Positions 1 through 6,451 of a stretch of 8,326 nucleotides of DNA are shown here, in pieces. The notes under the pieces are model-generated. The model made no database searches, was not told the origin of the DNA, and saw only the letters and a program-made list of their open reading frames with translations. How positions within the stretch are numbered: position 1 is the first letter of the stretch; the number at the start of each line of letters is the position of its first letter. The stretch is from Patescibacteria group bacterium. Lineage in GTDB: Bacteria; Patescibacteriota; Patescibacteriia; UBA9934. The position numbers were made by a program, and so were the translations under genes. The DNA is taken from positions 1 through 8,326 of the forward strand of contig JAHISC010000056.1 of assembly GCA_018818445.1 (NCBI GenBank). Reading direction: 5' to 3'.

Positions 1-384
1 AAGTATTTCACCTGTAGCTAAAAATTTTTGATATTCTTTCAAAATAAAATGTATCTGCTTGGCAAGAATAGAAGGATCCATTAAGCCTTTGCCAAATCTG
101 AATCGTTCCAGAAAACTAGTTGTGTGTGGTGATAGATAAGTTCCAACTTTTTGGCCGTCTTCAACAAGGATTTGATGAATCATGTTAGCTACCGAACCTT
201 TACCACTAGTGCCGGCAATGTGAATAAAGTCTAAATGCTTTTCCGGATTATCGATTTGCGTTAGAAAAGCATCAAGACGTTTCATCGAACGAATTAATTC
301 GGCTTTGGAATCAGAAAATTGTTTGAGCTGTAAATTGTTGAGAGAAAGCATCTCTTCATAAGCTCGTAAAAAGGCATGTTGCAT
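1..384 (-). CDS. folC: FolC/Mur-ligase family protein, N-terminal 128 residues (runs off the window)
   Basis: The minus-strand frame is open from ATG at 384 to the window edge, giving 128 codons with no stop; the C-terminus lies outside. Residues 54-66 read FIHIAGTSGKGSV, the ATP-binding P-loop of folylpolyglutamate/dihydrofolate synthases (usually HVAGTNGKGS). It is followed by an amphipathic segment and TYLSPHTTSFLERF, which matches the SPHL..ERI segment of FolC. The family adds glutamate to folates in the cytoplasm using ATP; related Mur ligases do analogous chemistry on cell-wall precursors. The gene starts 18 bases after the dprA stop on the same strand, so the two are probably co-transcribed. 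No Shine-Dalgarno sequence is visible before 384; an in-frame alternative ATG lies at 377. The first ~45 residues are poorly conserved helix. FolC is favoured over MurC-F by the P-loop and SPH motif, but the missing half prevents a firm substrate call. Confidence 0.8.
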   Translation of the reverse strand, partial: MQHAFLRAYEEMLSLNNLQLKQFSDSKAELIRSMKRLDAFLTQIDNPEKHLDFIHIAGTSGKGSVANMIHQILVEDGQKVGTYLSPHTTSFLERFRFGKGLMDPSILAKQIHFILKEYQKFLATGEIL

Positions 385-402
385 AGCGCCACTATTGTAT
401 CG

Positions 403-1482
403 TTAAAGTAGAATGTAGTACATACCTCCTATTTGTTGCACGTGACCTTTAACTTCTAGGATAGCTAAATTACTGGCTATGCTGGCACTATTGAGATCTG
501 TTTTTCTAATCAGTTCGTTAATGTGTATTGGAGTTTTAGAAAGTAGTTGTAAAATTATTTCTTCATCTTGACTAGCTGGTTTATATCCTTTCTTTTGAGC
601 CGGTCTGGTATCTATTTGTAAGAGGTCAAGAATATCTTTTGCTTCTGTTACAACATGGGCACCCATTTTTATCAGATTGTTTGTGCCTTTAGCAGTAGGC
701 GTGTGAATAAGTCCAGGAACAGCAAAGACATCACGATTTTGTTCAAGCGCGGCACGAGCCGTAATAAGTGATCCAGATTGCTCAGCTGCCTCCACTACTA
801 AAGTACCATGGCTCATGCCAGAGATGATTCGATTACGATAAGGAAAGTAGTGATTGAGCGATGGTGAATGAAGTGGAAACTCTGAAATGACAGCTCCGCC
901 AGCATCGATGATTTTTTTTGCAACATAACGTTGTCGGCTGTCGAGCTTTAAAAGGCCGCAGGCTAAAACGGCCACAGTTAAGCCGTCAGCTTCCAGGGCA
1001 GCCATGTGTGCTGCTTCATCGATACCGTATGCCAGACCGCTAACGATCACCACTCCGGCTGCAGCTAGCTCAGAAGAAAGGGCGTGCGCATTTTGTAAGC
1101 CATAGTTTGTTGCTTTACGCGAGCCAACTACTGCCAAGTGAGTGACTTCGCTGGTCGGTAGATATCCAGCAACGTAGAGTAGACCTGGCGGATCATAGAT
1201 TTCTTTGAGCAGCGTTGGGTAAGAGTCATCATGAATGGTGATTGCTTTGAAATTATTACGGGTGGCCTCTTCCAGTAAACGTTCAGGATGAATTTGCTCA
1301 CGTAAGTTAATGAAATATTCTGTTTGAGATTCAGCTATACCAGCTTCACGTAGTTCATCTTTACTAGCAAAAAATGCTTCCTTCATGCTAGGGAAGTGAT
1401 CAGAAAGTTTTTTAAATGCTTGCGGACCAAATTTCGGATTTTCATTTAGCGCTAGCCAGTAAGGTAGATCGGTGGAAGACAT
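403..1482 (-). CDS. dprA: DNA processing protein DprA (DNA-protecting protein)
   Basis: This is a full-length 359-residue DprA. The family binds incoming single-stranded DNA in the cytoplasm and loads RecA during natural transformation. Residues 1-~70 form a helical SAM/HhH-like N-terminal region. The Rossmann-type core runs from about 112 to 283 and carries VVGSRKAT (118-125), SGLAYGIDEAAH (148-159), ISEFP (199-203), FPYRNRIISG (213-222) and SGSLITARAALEQ (236-248). Residues ~303-359 look like the DprA winged-helix domain (INELI..T.L....I...L..LE..G.V). The usual G-D-YP segment after AVLACG is divergent here (LLKLDSRQRY, residues 178-186). The ATG at 1482 is chosen because a promoter ends right at it and the N-terminus is the expected length. 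It is the first gene of a two-gene unit with the folC-like gene. No other competence gene is in the window. Confidence 0.95.
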   Translation of the reverse strand: MSSTDLPYWLALNENPKFGPQAFKKLSDHFPSMKEAFFASKDELREAGIAESQTEYFINLREQIHPERLLEEATRNNFKAITIHDDSYPTLLKEIYDPPGLLYVAGYLPTSEVTHLAVVGSRKATNYGLQNAHALSSELAAAGVVIVSGLAYGIDEAAHMAALEADGLTVAVLACGLLKLDSRQRYVAKKIIDAGGAVISEFPLHSPSLNHYFPYRNRIISGMSHGTLVVEAAEQSGSLITARAALEQNRDVFAVPGLIHTPTAKGTNNLIKMGAHVVTEAKDILDLLQIDTRPAQKKGYKPASQDEEIILQLLSKTPIHINELIRKTDLNSASIASNLAILEVKGHVQQIGGMYYILL

Positions 1483-1488
1483 AAATAC

Positions 1489-1517
1489 ATTTTGTCAGAT
1501 TGCGTTCTTATGTTCAA
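1489..1517 (-). promoter_or_regulatory. Putative dprA promoter, apparently leaderless
   Basis: On the minus strand TTGAAC (1517-1512) is separated by exactly 17 bases from CAAAAT (1494-1489), which is preceded by an extended -10 TGA (1497-1495). The predicted start of transcription falls at about 1482, the A of the dprA ATG, and no Shine-Dalgarno sequence lies before the gene. The -35 matches TTGACA at 4 of 6 bases and the -10 starts with a C, so the hexamers are moderate. The same architecture at the lepB and LCP genes raises confidence. Confidence 0.5.
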
Positions 1518-1562
1518 GCAAGAAAGTAAAAATATGAACTATTTTATGCACAGAGGATACTT

Positions 1563-1609
1563 GACATATGTTTAGGATTTCATCCGGCCGGATGTAAACT
1601 TAAAGATAT
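1563..1609. repeat. 47-bp direct repeat with palindromic core, copy 1 (before the Cas2-like gene)
   Basis: This segment aligns without gaps to 2131-2177, with 39 of 47 bases identical by my count. Its centre is the perfect 14-bp palindrome CATCCGGCCGGATG (1581-1594). The dyad extends outward over 1566-1609: of 22 position pairs about 18 are Watson-Crick and one is G-T. The right end overlaps the first two bases of the ORF start codon (ATG at 1608). Together with copy 2 it bounds the gene exactly. Possible roles are an operator for the encoded winged-helix protein, an element end or a recombination site. Confidence 0.9.
1572..1600 (+). promoter_or_regulatory. Possible promoter of the PaaX/Cas2-like gene overlapping the palindrome
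   Basis: TAAACT at 1595-1600 sits 7 bases before the ATG at 1608 and would be a fair -10 hexamer for a leaderless transcript, as seen at other genes here. The -35 position (TTAGGA, 1572-1577) is weak. In this model the 14-bp palindrome fills most of the spacer between the hexamers, a classic place for a repressor operator, so the gene would be autoregulated if its product binds the palindrome. A perfect TTGACA at 1561-1566 has no matching -10 at 16-19 bp, because that position is occupied by the CCGG core. Confidence 0.35.
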
Positions 1610-2132
1610 GATGAGGAATAAAATTACAGAAAAACAAAAACCAAAAGTTTCCCTTTCAAAGCAATTATTATTGTATTTATTGGATACTGCGGATTATCTT
1701 GCTAGAGCAAACGAGAGGATTTATCTATTAAGTCCCGTGTATTCGTCATATCCAAAAAGAGAGCGACAACATTTTTTAGAATATCAACGTTTAAGGAGTC
1801 TTGAACGTAGAAAGTTAGTGAAACTAAAAAGAATAGGAGGCGAGTTATTTTATAGGATATCCGATGATGGCGTACGAGAGGGTTTAAAGACCAGGGTCAT
1901 TTCTTGTAATAAGAGGTTGCCACAGGAAGAAACGTGTCTAATCGCCTTTGATATTCCTGAGGATATTAGGAATGTCCGTTTAGCGTTACGTAGTTTTTTA
2001 AAAAAAGCAGGATTTAGAAAGGTACAGCAAAGTTTGTGGGAATCTGATATGGATGTTATCGCTGACATGGAAAAATTATTTAAGCTTCTTGGTATTGGTA
2101 AGTATACAGCCGTCTATAAAACAAAAGCTTGA
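1608..2132 (+). CDS. Small PaaX-like protein: winged helix plus Cas2-like domain
   Basis: The product is 174 residues. Residues ~50-97 (LEYQRLRSLERRKLVKLKRI, then GGELFYRISDDG) resemble a winged helix with a beta-wing and could bind DNA. Residues 110-172 resemble the Cas2-like middle domain of PaaX repressors. They show CLIAFDIPED (110-119), whose Asp115 lines up with the metal-binding Asp of Cas2, then R..LRSFLKKAGFRKVQQSLWES (124-146), like the GF..vQ.SvfE strand of Cas2, and a final beta strand. Classical PaaX proteins are about 300 residues; this one lacks their C-terminal domain. No cas1 or CRISPR array is present, so I do not call it a CRISPR protein. Translation starts at ATG 1608 or the adjacent ATG 1611; no Shine-Dalgarno sequence is seen. 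The ORF is framed to the base by two 47-bp repeats, suggesting a regulator acting on its own repeats or the only gene of a small element. Function is unproven. Confidence 0.85.
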   Translation: MMRNKITEKQKPKVSLSKQLLLYLLDTADYLARANERIYLLSPVYSSYPKRERQHFLEYQRLRSLERRKLVKLKRIGGELFYRISDDGVREGLKTRVISCNKRLPQEETCLIAFDIPEDIRNVRLALRSFLKKAGFRKVQQSLWESDMDVIADMEKLFKLLGIGKYTAVYKTKA

Positions 2133-2177
2133 TATATGTTTAACTTTCCATCCGGCCGGATGTAAAGTTTAATATAT
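2131..2177. repeat. 47-bp direct repeat with palindromic core, copy 2 (after the Cas2-like gene)
   Basis: This second copy of the repeat at 1563-1609 begins within the TGA stop codon (2130-2132) of the Cas2-like gene. The core CATCCGGCCGGATG is at 2149-2162. The dyad covers 2134-2177 with about 19 Watson-Crick pairs and one G-T among 22. Several differences from copy 1 are paired changes that keep the dyad, for example G1576-C1599 against C2144-G2167. The spacing between copies is 568 bp. Confidence 0.9.
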
Positions 2178-2183
2178 TTTTTT
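2134..2183 (+). terminator. Repeat copy 2 as a possible intrinsic terminator of the Cas2-like gene
   Basis: The 44-nt dyad of repeat copy 2 would fold into a long hairpin in the transcript. It is followed directly by seven T residues (2177-2183), the form of a Rho-independent terminator. It lies immediately after the stop codon. Copy 1 has no T-tract, so this role would be particular to copy 2. The CCGG centre is self-complementary, so the true loop would have to open a few core pairs. Confidence 0.5.
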
Positions 2184-2241
2184 ACTATCTACTCTACAGT
2201 TATTAATTGGAAATTAAAAAATATTTTCGAATGAGGAAAAC

Positions 2242-2266
2242 AAAAAAGGTTATTAAAACCTTTTTT
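2242..2266. terminator. Bidirectional intrinsic terminator between convergent genes
   Basis: AAAAAAGGTT (2242-2251) and AACCTTTTTT (2257-2266) form a 10-bp stem with a 5-base loop. It gives a T-tract on the plus strand and, read in reverse, on the minus strand. It lies between the plus-strand Cas2-like gene and the minus-strand pth gene, whose stop is 16 bases away, so it can stop transcription arriving from both sides. The stem has only four non-A/T-tract pairs and is therefore modest. Confidence 0.75.
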
Positions 2267-2281
2267 ATTTTATCGATTAAA

Positions 2282-2851
2282 TTATTCTGTTAGATTTTCA
2301 GTAACGCTTTCAATACCATGATTGAGTGCGTATTGAATTTTTTTTACAACAGTTTCAATAATTTCAGGCAATGCATCTTTTTCATCTTTTCCAAATTTTG
2401 CCAGCACCCAATCCTCTAGCACCATCGGCTCAACTGGTTCACCGATTCCAACTCGTAGACGTACAAAATCTTCCTCCCCCAAATTCTCAATAAGAGATTT
2501 AACCCCATTGTGTCCGCCAGCTGAACCCTCGAGTCTAATTCGTAAAACTCCAAAAGGCAACATTGCGTCATCGTAGACAACCCAAATTTGAGCCGCATCT
2601 TCTAGTTTGAATTTTGACGCCGCCTTTTTTATTGCCTCACCAGATTTATTCATGAAAGTTTCTGGCTTAATTAGAATTAATTTTTCACCGTCCAGATTAG
2701 TTTCAAGAATTTGTGCATCCAAGTCATTATCACGTGAAAAATTTTCTCCAAGCGACTCAGCTAACTTGTTTAATACCAAGTAGCCCATGTTGTGCCTCGT
2801 ATTTTGGTATTGTTCGCCTGGATTACCAAGCCCTGCAATAATTTTAGTCAT
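2282..2851 (-). CDS. pth: Peptidyl-tRNA hydrolase
   Basis: Pth cleaves peptidyl-tRNA released by stalled ribosomes, returning tRNA to the cytoplasmic pool. I start it at ATG 2851 (189 residues), because this gives the family's usual length and places the key residues on E. coli numbering: Asn10 in GLGNPG, catalytic His20 in NTRHNMG, and Asn68 in FMNKSG. Asp94 (VVYDD) and Asn115 (GGHNG) match the usual Asp93 and Asn114. An in-frame GTG at 2869 would add six residues (MRNTKT) and is less likely. The start overlaps the last 8 bases of der, so translation is probably coupled. A GAGGA sequence lies inside the der 3' end about 11 bases upstream. This is the last gene of the LCP-der-pth operon, followed by a terminator. 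Confidence 0.97.
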   Translation of the reverse strand: MTKIIAGLGNPGEQYQNTRHNMGYLVLNKLAESLGENFSRDNDLDAQILETNLDGEKLILIKPETFMNKSGEAIKKAASKFKLEDAAQIWVVYDDAMLPFGVLRIRLEGSAGGHNGVKSLIENLGEEDFVRLRVGIGEPVEPMVLEDWVLAKFGKDEKDALPEIIETVVKKIQYALNHGIESVTENLTE

Positions 2852-4241
2852 AGTCTTTGTATTCCTCACCCGTTATAGTGCGCTTTCTTTCTCCAGCGCT
2901 GACAAATACTCTAATCGGAGTTCCGTCAAAGCCATATTTGTCACGTAATTGATTTTCAATATAACGTAAGTATGTTTCATTGAGTGCTTCTTTATCTTTC
3001 TGCTTCATGCCTAGCCGGAAAACAGGCGGAGCCACGTTGGTTTGTTTAAAAGATGTCACCTTTGGATAGCCAGCTCCTTTACCACGGCTTGGCAAGTGTT
3101 TTTTTATAACTTTACTTATGAATGCGTGTGTTTCACGGTGATCTAGCTGGATAAAACGGTTTTGATAAACTTCATCAATCAGATTAAATAGATCCTGAAC
3201 TCGTTTTCCGGTTAGTGCGGAGGTGAAAACGATCGGCGCATAATCGAGATGTGGCAAATGAGCTCTAATGTATTCTTCGTACTTATTGATGGTGTTTGGG
3301 TCCTTCTCAGGAATTAGATCCCATTTGTTAGCTACGATAATAACGCTAGCTTTACCTTCTGCAATGATACCAGCCAAATGTTTGTCTTGCGACTGGATTG
3401 ATTTGGAAATATCGATCACAAAAATTGCAACGTGAGCCCGTTTGATTGCTTGGAGTGATCTGTGAACACCGGCAGTTTCAAGTTCGGATTCACCAGCTTT
3501 CATTCTAGCGGTTTTGCGCATGCCGGCAGTGTCGATAAATAAATATGATTTACCATCAACATGAATCATGGTGTCATTTGGTTCTCGAGTTGTATGTGCA
3601 GTATCAGAAGTAATAAAACGATGATGGCCGACCACAGAATTTAAAAGAGATGACTTACCAACATTTGGTCTACCTAAAACAGCTACTCGGATAGCAGTCA
3701 TGTCTTGAATTTCAACTGGCGGGTTACCAGCCTCTTCCAAGGCGTCAAAAACTTTGTCCAGAAGGTCGCCAGTACCAGAACCTCGGGCAGCAGAAATAGG
3801 GAGAGGTGTTCCTATACTCCATTTATGCCATTCTTTTTCTTCTGACAAAGCTCGGATACGAACCGTGTCTGCTTTATTGCCCACGAGAATTATTGGCTTC
3901 TTACTGGCCATCAATTCTTTAGCAATTTTGCGATCCTCTTGCTGTAGTCCGGTAGTTAGATCGACCACAAAAATTATTGCATCAGCTTCTTTAATGGCTA
4001 GACGTGCTTGATCAACAGCTTCTTCATCTATCTTAATATTTTTATCAACATCAAATCCGCCAGTATCAACCAGACGAATTATTTTACCGCGCCAAAGACA
4101 ATCAGCTTCAAAACGATCTCTGGTTGTTCCAGGAATTTTAGATACAAGTGATTTTTGTTTTTCTATAAGACGGTTGAAGAGCGTTGATTTGCCAACGTTC
4201 ACTCGACCGACAATCACAACTTTTGGCGGCTGGATGGTCAT
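2844..4241 (-). CDS. der: Ribosome biogenesis GTPase Der (EngA)
   Basis: Der is an essential double-GTPase that helps mature the 50S ribosomal subunit. The 465-residue product shows the diagnostic tandem G domains. The first has GRVNVGKST (12-20), PGTTRD (37-42), DTGG (59-62) and NKAD (122-125). The second has GRPNVGKSS (190-198), DTAG (237-240) and NKWD (305-308). A KH-like domain follows at about 362-450 (SRGKGAGYPKVT, GTPIRVFV). The first P-loop has Val where Pro is usual (GRPNVGKS), a minor change. The length is within the family range. The ATG at 4241 follows AATAGGTC, a weak and close Shine-Dalgarno-like sequence. The gene lies 37 bases after the LCP gene and overlaps pth, so the three genes form one operon. 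Confidence 0.97.
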   Translation of the reverse strand: MTIQPPKVVIVGRVNVGKSTLFNRLIEKQKSLVSKIPGTTRDRFEADCLWRGKIIRLVDTGGFDVDKNIKIDEEAVDQARLAIKEADAIIFVVDLTTGLQQEDRKIAKELMASKKPIILVGNKADTVRIRALSEEKEWHKWSIGTPLPISAARGSGTGDLLDKVFDALEEAGNPPVEIQDMTAIRVAVLGRPNVGKSSLLNSVVGHHRFITSDTAHTTREPNDTMIHVDGKSYLFIDTAGMRKTARMKAGESELETAGVHRSLQAIKRAHVAIFVIDISKSIQSQDKHLAGIIAEGKASVIIVANKWDLIPEKDPNTINKYEEYIRAHLPHLDYAPIVFTSALTGKRVQDLFNLIDEVYQNRFIQLDHRETHAFISKVIKKHLPSRGKGAGYPKVTSFKQTNVAPPVFRLGMKQKDKEALNETYLRYIENQLRDKYGFDGTPIRVFVSAGERKRTITGEEYKDYD

Positions 4242-4278
4242 GACCTATTTTAGCTTTGACTAGTTAAGACCCAAGCAA

Positions 4279-5748
4279 TTATCGATAGACAAGATTCTCC
4301 GCAGTTTGGCCTAAAATCACCAAAAAGTCAATGGGTTCGCTGGTGGTAATATGTTCTTCACCTGGGGTAGAAATAGTTAGCTCGCGCGGTACAACTTCAT
4401 CAGCAAAAATCCAGCCTGTAGCCGACATAGAAACATCAGCTTCTAAAAAGTCTTTGAGGATGGCTAATTCCTCTGATTTTTGACCTTCGGTTAAGTCGTA
4501 AATAATTGTTTGCTCATAACCTTTGGAGTCAGCATTACCGATCTGACGTACGTCAAAACCCGCGCTAATAAGCATTTGCGAAGTCTGAAAAGCAAGACCT
4601 GAGACACTGGTACCATTTTGGATTTCGATTTTAACTGGGGTACCAGCGATTTTTTTAAGGCCACTTTCTTCGGTTGTTTGGGCGCTGTAAATATTTGTTG
4701 CAATTTCTCTGACTTGCGACCAGTCATCACGTTTTGGCAAAAGAACATAAGCCCCATTGATGTTGGTCTGGTAAAGTGGGCTATCTGGACTAGCATCGAG
4801 AACAGTGAGGTGAATATTTTCTGTACTAACATCTGGCGCCAAGCGAGCCATTTTGGTCATTTCCCAAAAAGTTAGATTTGTTTCAACGTTATCTTGGAAA
4901 GTCTGAATAATTTTATTGAGTTTTCCAGGATTAAGTAGCACGGAAGGGGAGAGTATTTTATCTTTAACGGCTAAGAGAATTTTTTGTTGACGCTCAGCGC
5001 GAGAGAAGTCAGATCCTTCACCATTTGTACCATGTCTGGAGCGAGCAAACTTTAGAGATGTGTCACCATCCATATGAGTCCAGCCCTCGGTAAACTCAAT
5101 TGTTTGAATCAGATGGTCGTCAGTTGGGTAGGTGTAATCAGCAAAACTTCTATCTACGTATACGTCAACACCACCAATAGCATCGATCAATTCTTCAAAT
5201 CCATTAAAATCAACTTTAACGGTATAGTGAATTTTCTGATCTAATATTTCTCCAATTACATCAGCAGACTCTTCCAGACCAGATCCTGGACTATCCATTT
5301 CAGCGTATGCATTAACATGATTTATTTTTCTATAACCATAATCAGGAATTGGGACAATTAAGTCGCGAGGAATGGAAAGTAGCCCAACTTCTGAAGTTGA
5401 AGGTTGAAAACTGCCAAACATAATTGTATCGGTGAGTTCTGGCCCATCGTGACCTTCTCCACCAATACCAAGCAACAAAAAATTAATTCGATCATCTTCT
5501 TCTCCGACCAAATCTTTTTCACCAGAAGTAACTAGATTTTTAAATGATGAAAAGAGCGACAGGTTATTGTCTGCCACATTATTATTTGGCACTTTGATTT
5601 TAAAAGATAGGGCAGTACCGCTAATAGCCAAAAAAATAAAAACAATTACAACCGCGCGGAGGGCGGTTTTACCTATTTTTTGTCTATGACGATCGGGAAC
5701 AAGCTGATACTTTCTTTTAAGAAAGTCAACGGATTTTTCTTCGTCCAT
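4279..5748 (-). CDS. LytR-CpsA-Psr (LCP) family membrane protein with LytR_C domain
   Basis: LCP enzymes transfer lipid-linked glycopolymers such as teichoic acids or capsule onto peptidoglycan at the outer face of the membrane. The 489-residue product has a basic cytoplasmic start (1-30), one membrane segment at about 31-50 and then an external part. The LCP domain spans about 88-265, with INFLLLGIGGEG (88-99), LTDTIM (105-110), LSIPRDLIVPIP (124-135), RKINHVNAY (140-148) and KFARSRHG...SDFSRAERQQ (233-255). The Arg and Asp residues in these motifs are those that bind the polyprenyl pyrophosphate. Residues ~371-479 match LytR_C (VKIEIQNGT.VSGLA...L...GF.V). The substrate cannot be inferred. 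The gene is the first of the operon with der and pth, and diverges from lepB, another envelope gene. The start at 5748 lies a few bases downstream of a strong -10. Confidence 0.93.
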   Translation of the reverse strand: MDEEKSVDFLKRKYQLVPDRHRQKIGKTALRAVVIVFIFLAISGTALSFKIKVPNNNVADNNLSLFSSFKNLVTSGEKDLVGEEDDRINFLLLGIGGEGHDGPELTDTIMFGSFQPSTSEVGLLSIPRDLIVPIPDYGYRKINHVNAYAEMDSPGSGLEESADVIGEILDQKIHYTVKVDFNGFEELIDAIGGVDVYVDRSFADYTYPTDDHLIQTIEFTEGWTHMDGDTSLKFARSRHGTNGEGSDFSRAERQQKILLAVKDKILSPSVLLNPGKLNKIIQTFQDNVETNLTFWEMTKMARLAPDVSTENIHLTVLDASPDSPLYQTNINGAYVLLPKRDDWSQVREIATNIYSAQTTEESGLKKIAGTPVKIEIQNGTSVSGLAFQTSQMLISAGFDVRQIGNADSKGYEQTIIYDLTEGQKSEELAILKDFLEADVSMSATGWIFADEVVPRELTISTPGEEHITTSEPIDFLVILGQTAENLVYR

Positions 5749-5759
5749 AATACTGGCAT

Positions 5760-5768
5760 ATTGTAGCA
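5760..5768 (-). promoter_or_regulatory. Extended -10 promoter of the LCP-der-pth operon
   Basis: On the minus strand TGC followed by TACAAT (5768 down to 5760) is a near-ideal extended -10. The expected transcription start is about 5753, giving a 5' leader of only some 5 bases before the ATG at 5748. At the 17-bp position the -35 is poor (TCGCCA), which extended -10 promoters tolerate. No Shine-Dalgarno sequence precedes the gene. Confidence 0.6.
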
Positions 5769-5798
5769 GATCAATTCGGTTTTGGCGATAGAGAAAAT

Positions 5799-5827
5799 TT
5801 GCAATTTGCCTTTTTTTATGCTATCTT
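5799..5827 (+). promoter_or_regulatory. lepB-hisS promoter, apparently leaderless
   Basis: TTGCAA (5799-5804), a 17-base spacer and TATCTT (5822-5827) form a sigma70-type promoter; the spacer ends in TGC, an extended -10. The predicted start at about 5834 leaves roughly three bases before the lepB ATG at 5837, too few for a ribosome binding site. It is arranged back to back with the LCP promoter in an 88-bp intergenic region. Confidence 0.65.
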
Positions 5828-5836
5828 CACGATACT

Positions 5837-6448
5837 ATGCTTTTTTATAGAAAAAAAACTGATCAAGAACCATGGGTTTTTAGAGTTTTCGGGGCTTCCT
5901 TAGGTGCTGTTGTACTGTTTTTGGTTGAAGTAGCTCAAATAATCATATTAGCAGCTGCAATCATTATTCCGGTTCGCTATTTTTTGATTCAGCCTTTTGT
6001 GGTCACAGGAGCATCGATGGAGCCTAATTTTTATGACAGTGAGTATTTAATTATCGACGAAGTGTCTTATAGATTGCGCGACATTCATCGTGGAGAGATT
6101 GTTGTTTTTAGACCATCTAATAGTCCTGAGCAATTTTACATCAAGCGAGTTATTGGGTTGCCAGGAGAAACAATTCAGATTTTGGAAGGAGAAATTTCCA
6201 TTTTTAATAAAGAGTTTCCCAATGGCCATGCGTTAATTGAGGAATATATAGAGGATTACACTAATGGTCAGGTAAGGGTAACGCTTGGTCTTGACGAGTA
6301 TTATGTTCTCGGCGACAATCGGGATGCCAGTTTAGACTCCAGGAAAATTGGACCAGTGTCTGCAGAAAGCATTATTGGAAGAGTGTGGTTGCGTGGTTTA
6401 CCACTAGATCGCCTCGGTACTATTTCAAGTCCTGAATATACGTTTTAA
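5837..6448 (+). CDS. lepB: Signal peptidase I (S26 family)
   Basis: This membrane-bound serine protease removes signal peptides from exported proteins on the outer side of the membrane, using a Ser/Lys dyad. The 203-residue product has one hydrophobic anchor at about 21-50. The nucleophile Ser60 is in TGASMEP (57-63), and the general base Lys104 is in FYIKRVIGLPGE (100-111). The box LGDNRDASLDSRKIGPV (158-174) is the conserved SGDNR..S.DSR..G region. A single N-terminal anchor and about 200 residues are typical of Gram-positive-type and CPR signal peptidases rather than E. coli LepB. The start at 5837 lies just downstream of a good promoter. hisS begins 3 bases after the stop, so the pair is co-transcribed. 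Confidence 0.96.
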   Translation: MLFYRKKTDQEPWVFRVFGASLGAVVLFLVEVAQIIILAAAIIIPVRYFLIQPFVVTGASMEPNFYDSEYLIIDEVSYRLRDIHRGEIVVFRPSNSPEQFYIKRVIGLPGETIQILEGEISIFNKEFPNGHALIEEYIEDYTNGQVRVTLGLDEYYVLGDNRDASLDSRKIGPVSAESIIGRVWLRGLPLDRLGTISSPEYTF

Positions 6449-6451
6449 ATT

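Noticed and set aside
1561..1589. TTGACA at 1561-1566 as the -35 of the Cas2-like gene
   Set aside because: The -10 position at 17 bp would fall on CCGGCC inside the palindrome, and no -10-like hexamer occurs at 16-19 bp.
1563..2177. CRISPR array based on the two palindromic repeats near a Cas2-like gene
   Set aside because: There are only two repeats, 568 bp apart, with an ORF between them. There are no short regular spacers and no cas1.
2851..2869. Upstream GTG start for pth, adding MRNTKT
   Set aside because: The ATG at 2851 gives exact agreement with E. coli Pth numbering for Asn10, His20 and Asn68, and a natural start-stop overlap with der.
3754..4011. 85-codon plus-strand ORF inside der, and similar ORFs antisense to or out of frame with pth, the LCP gene, lepB and hisS
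   Set aside because: They lie wholly within well-supported genes in other frames, have low-complexity or basic composition and show no domain, promoter or ribosome binding site.
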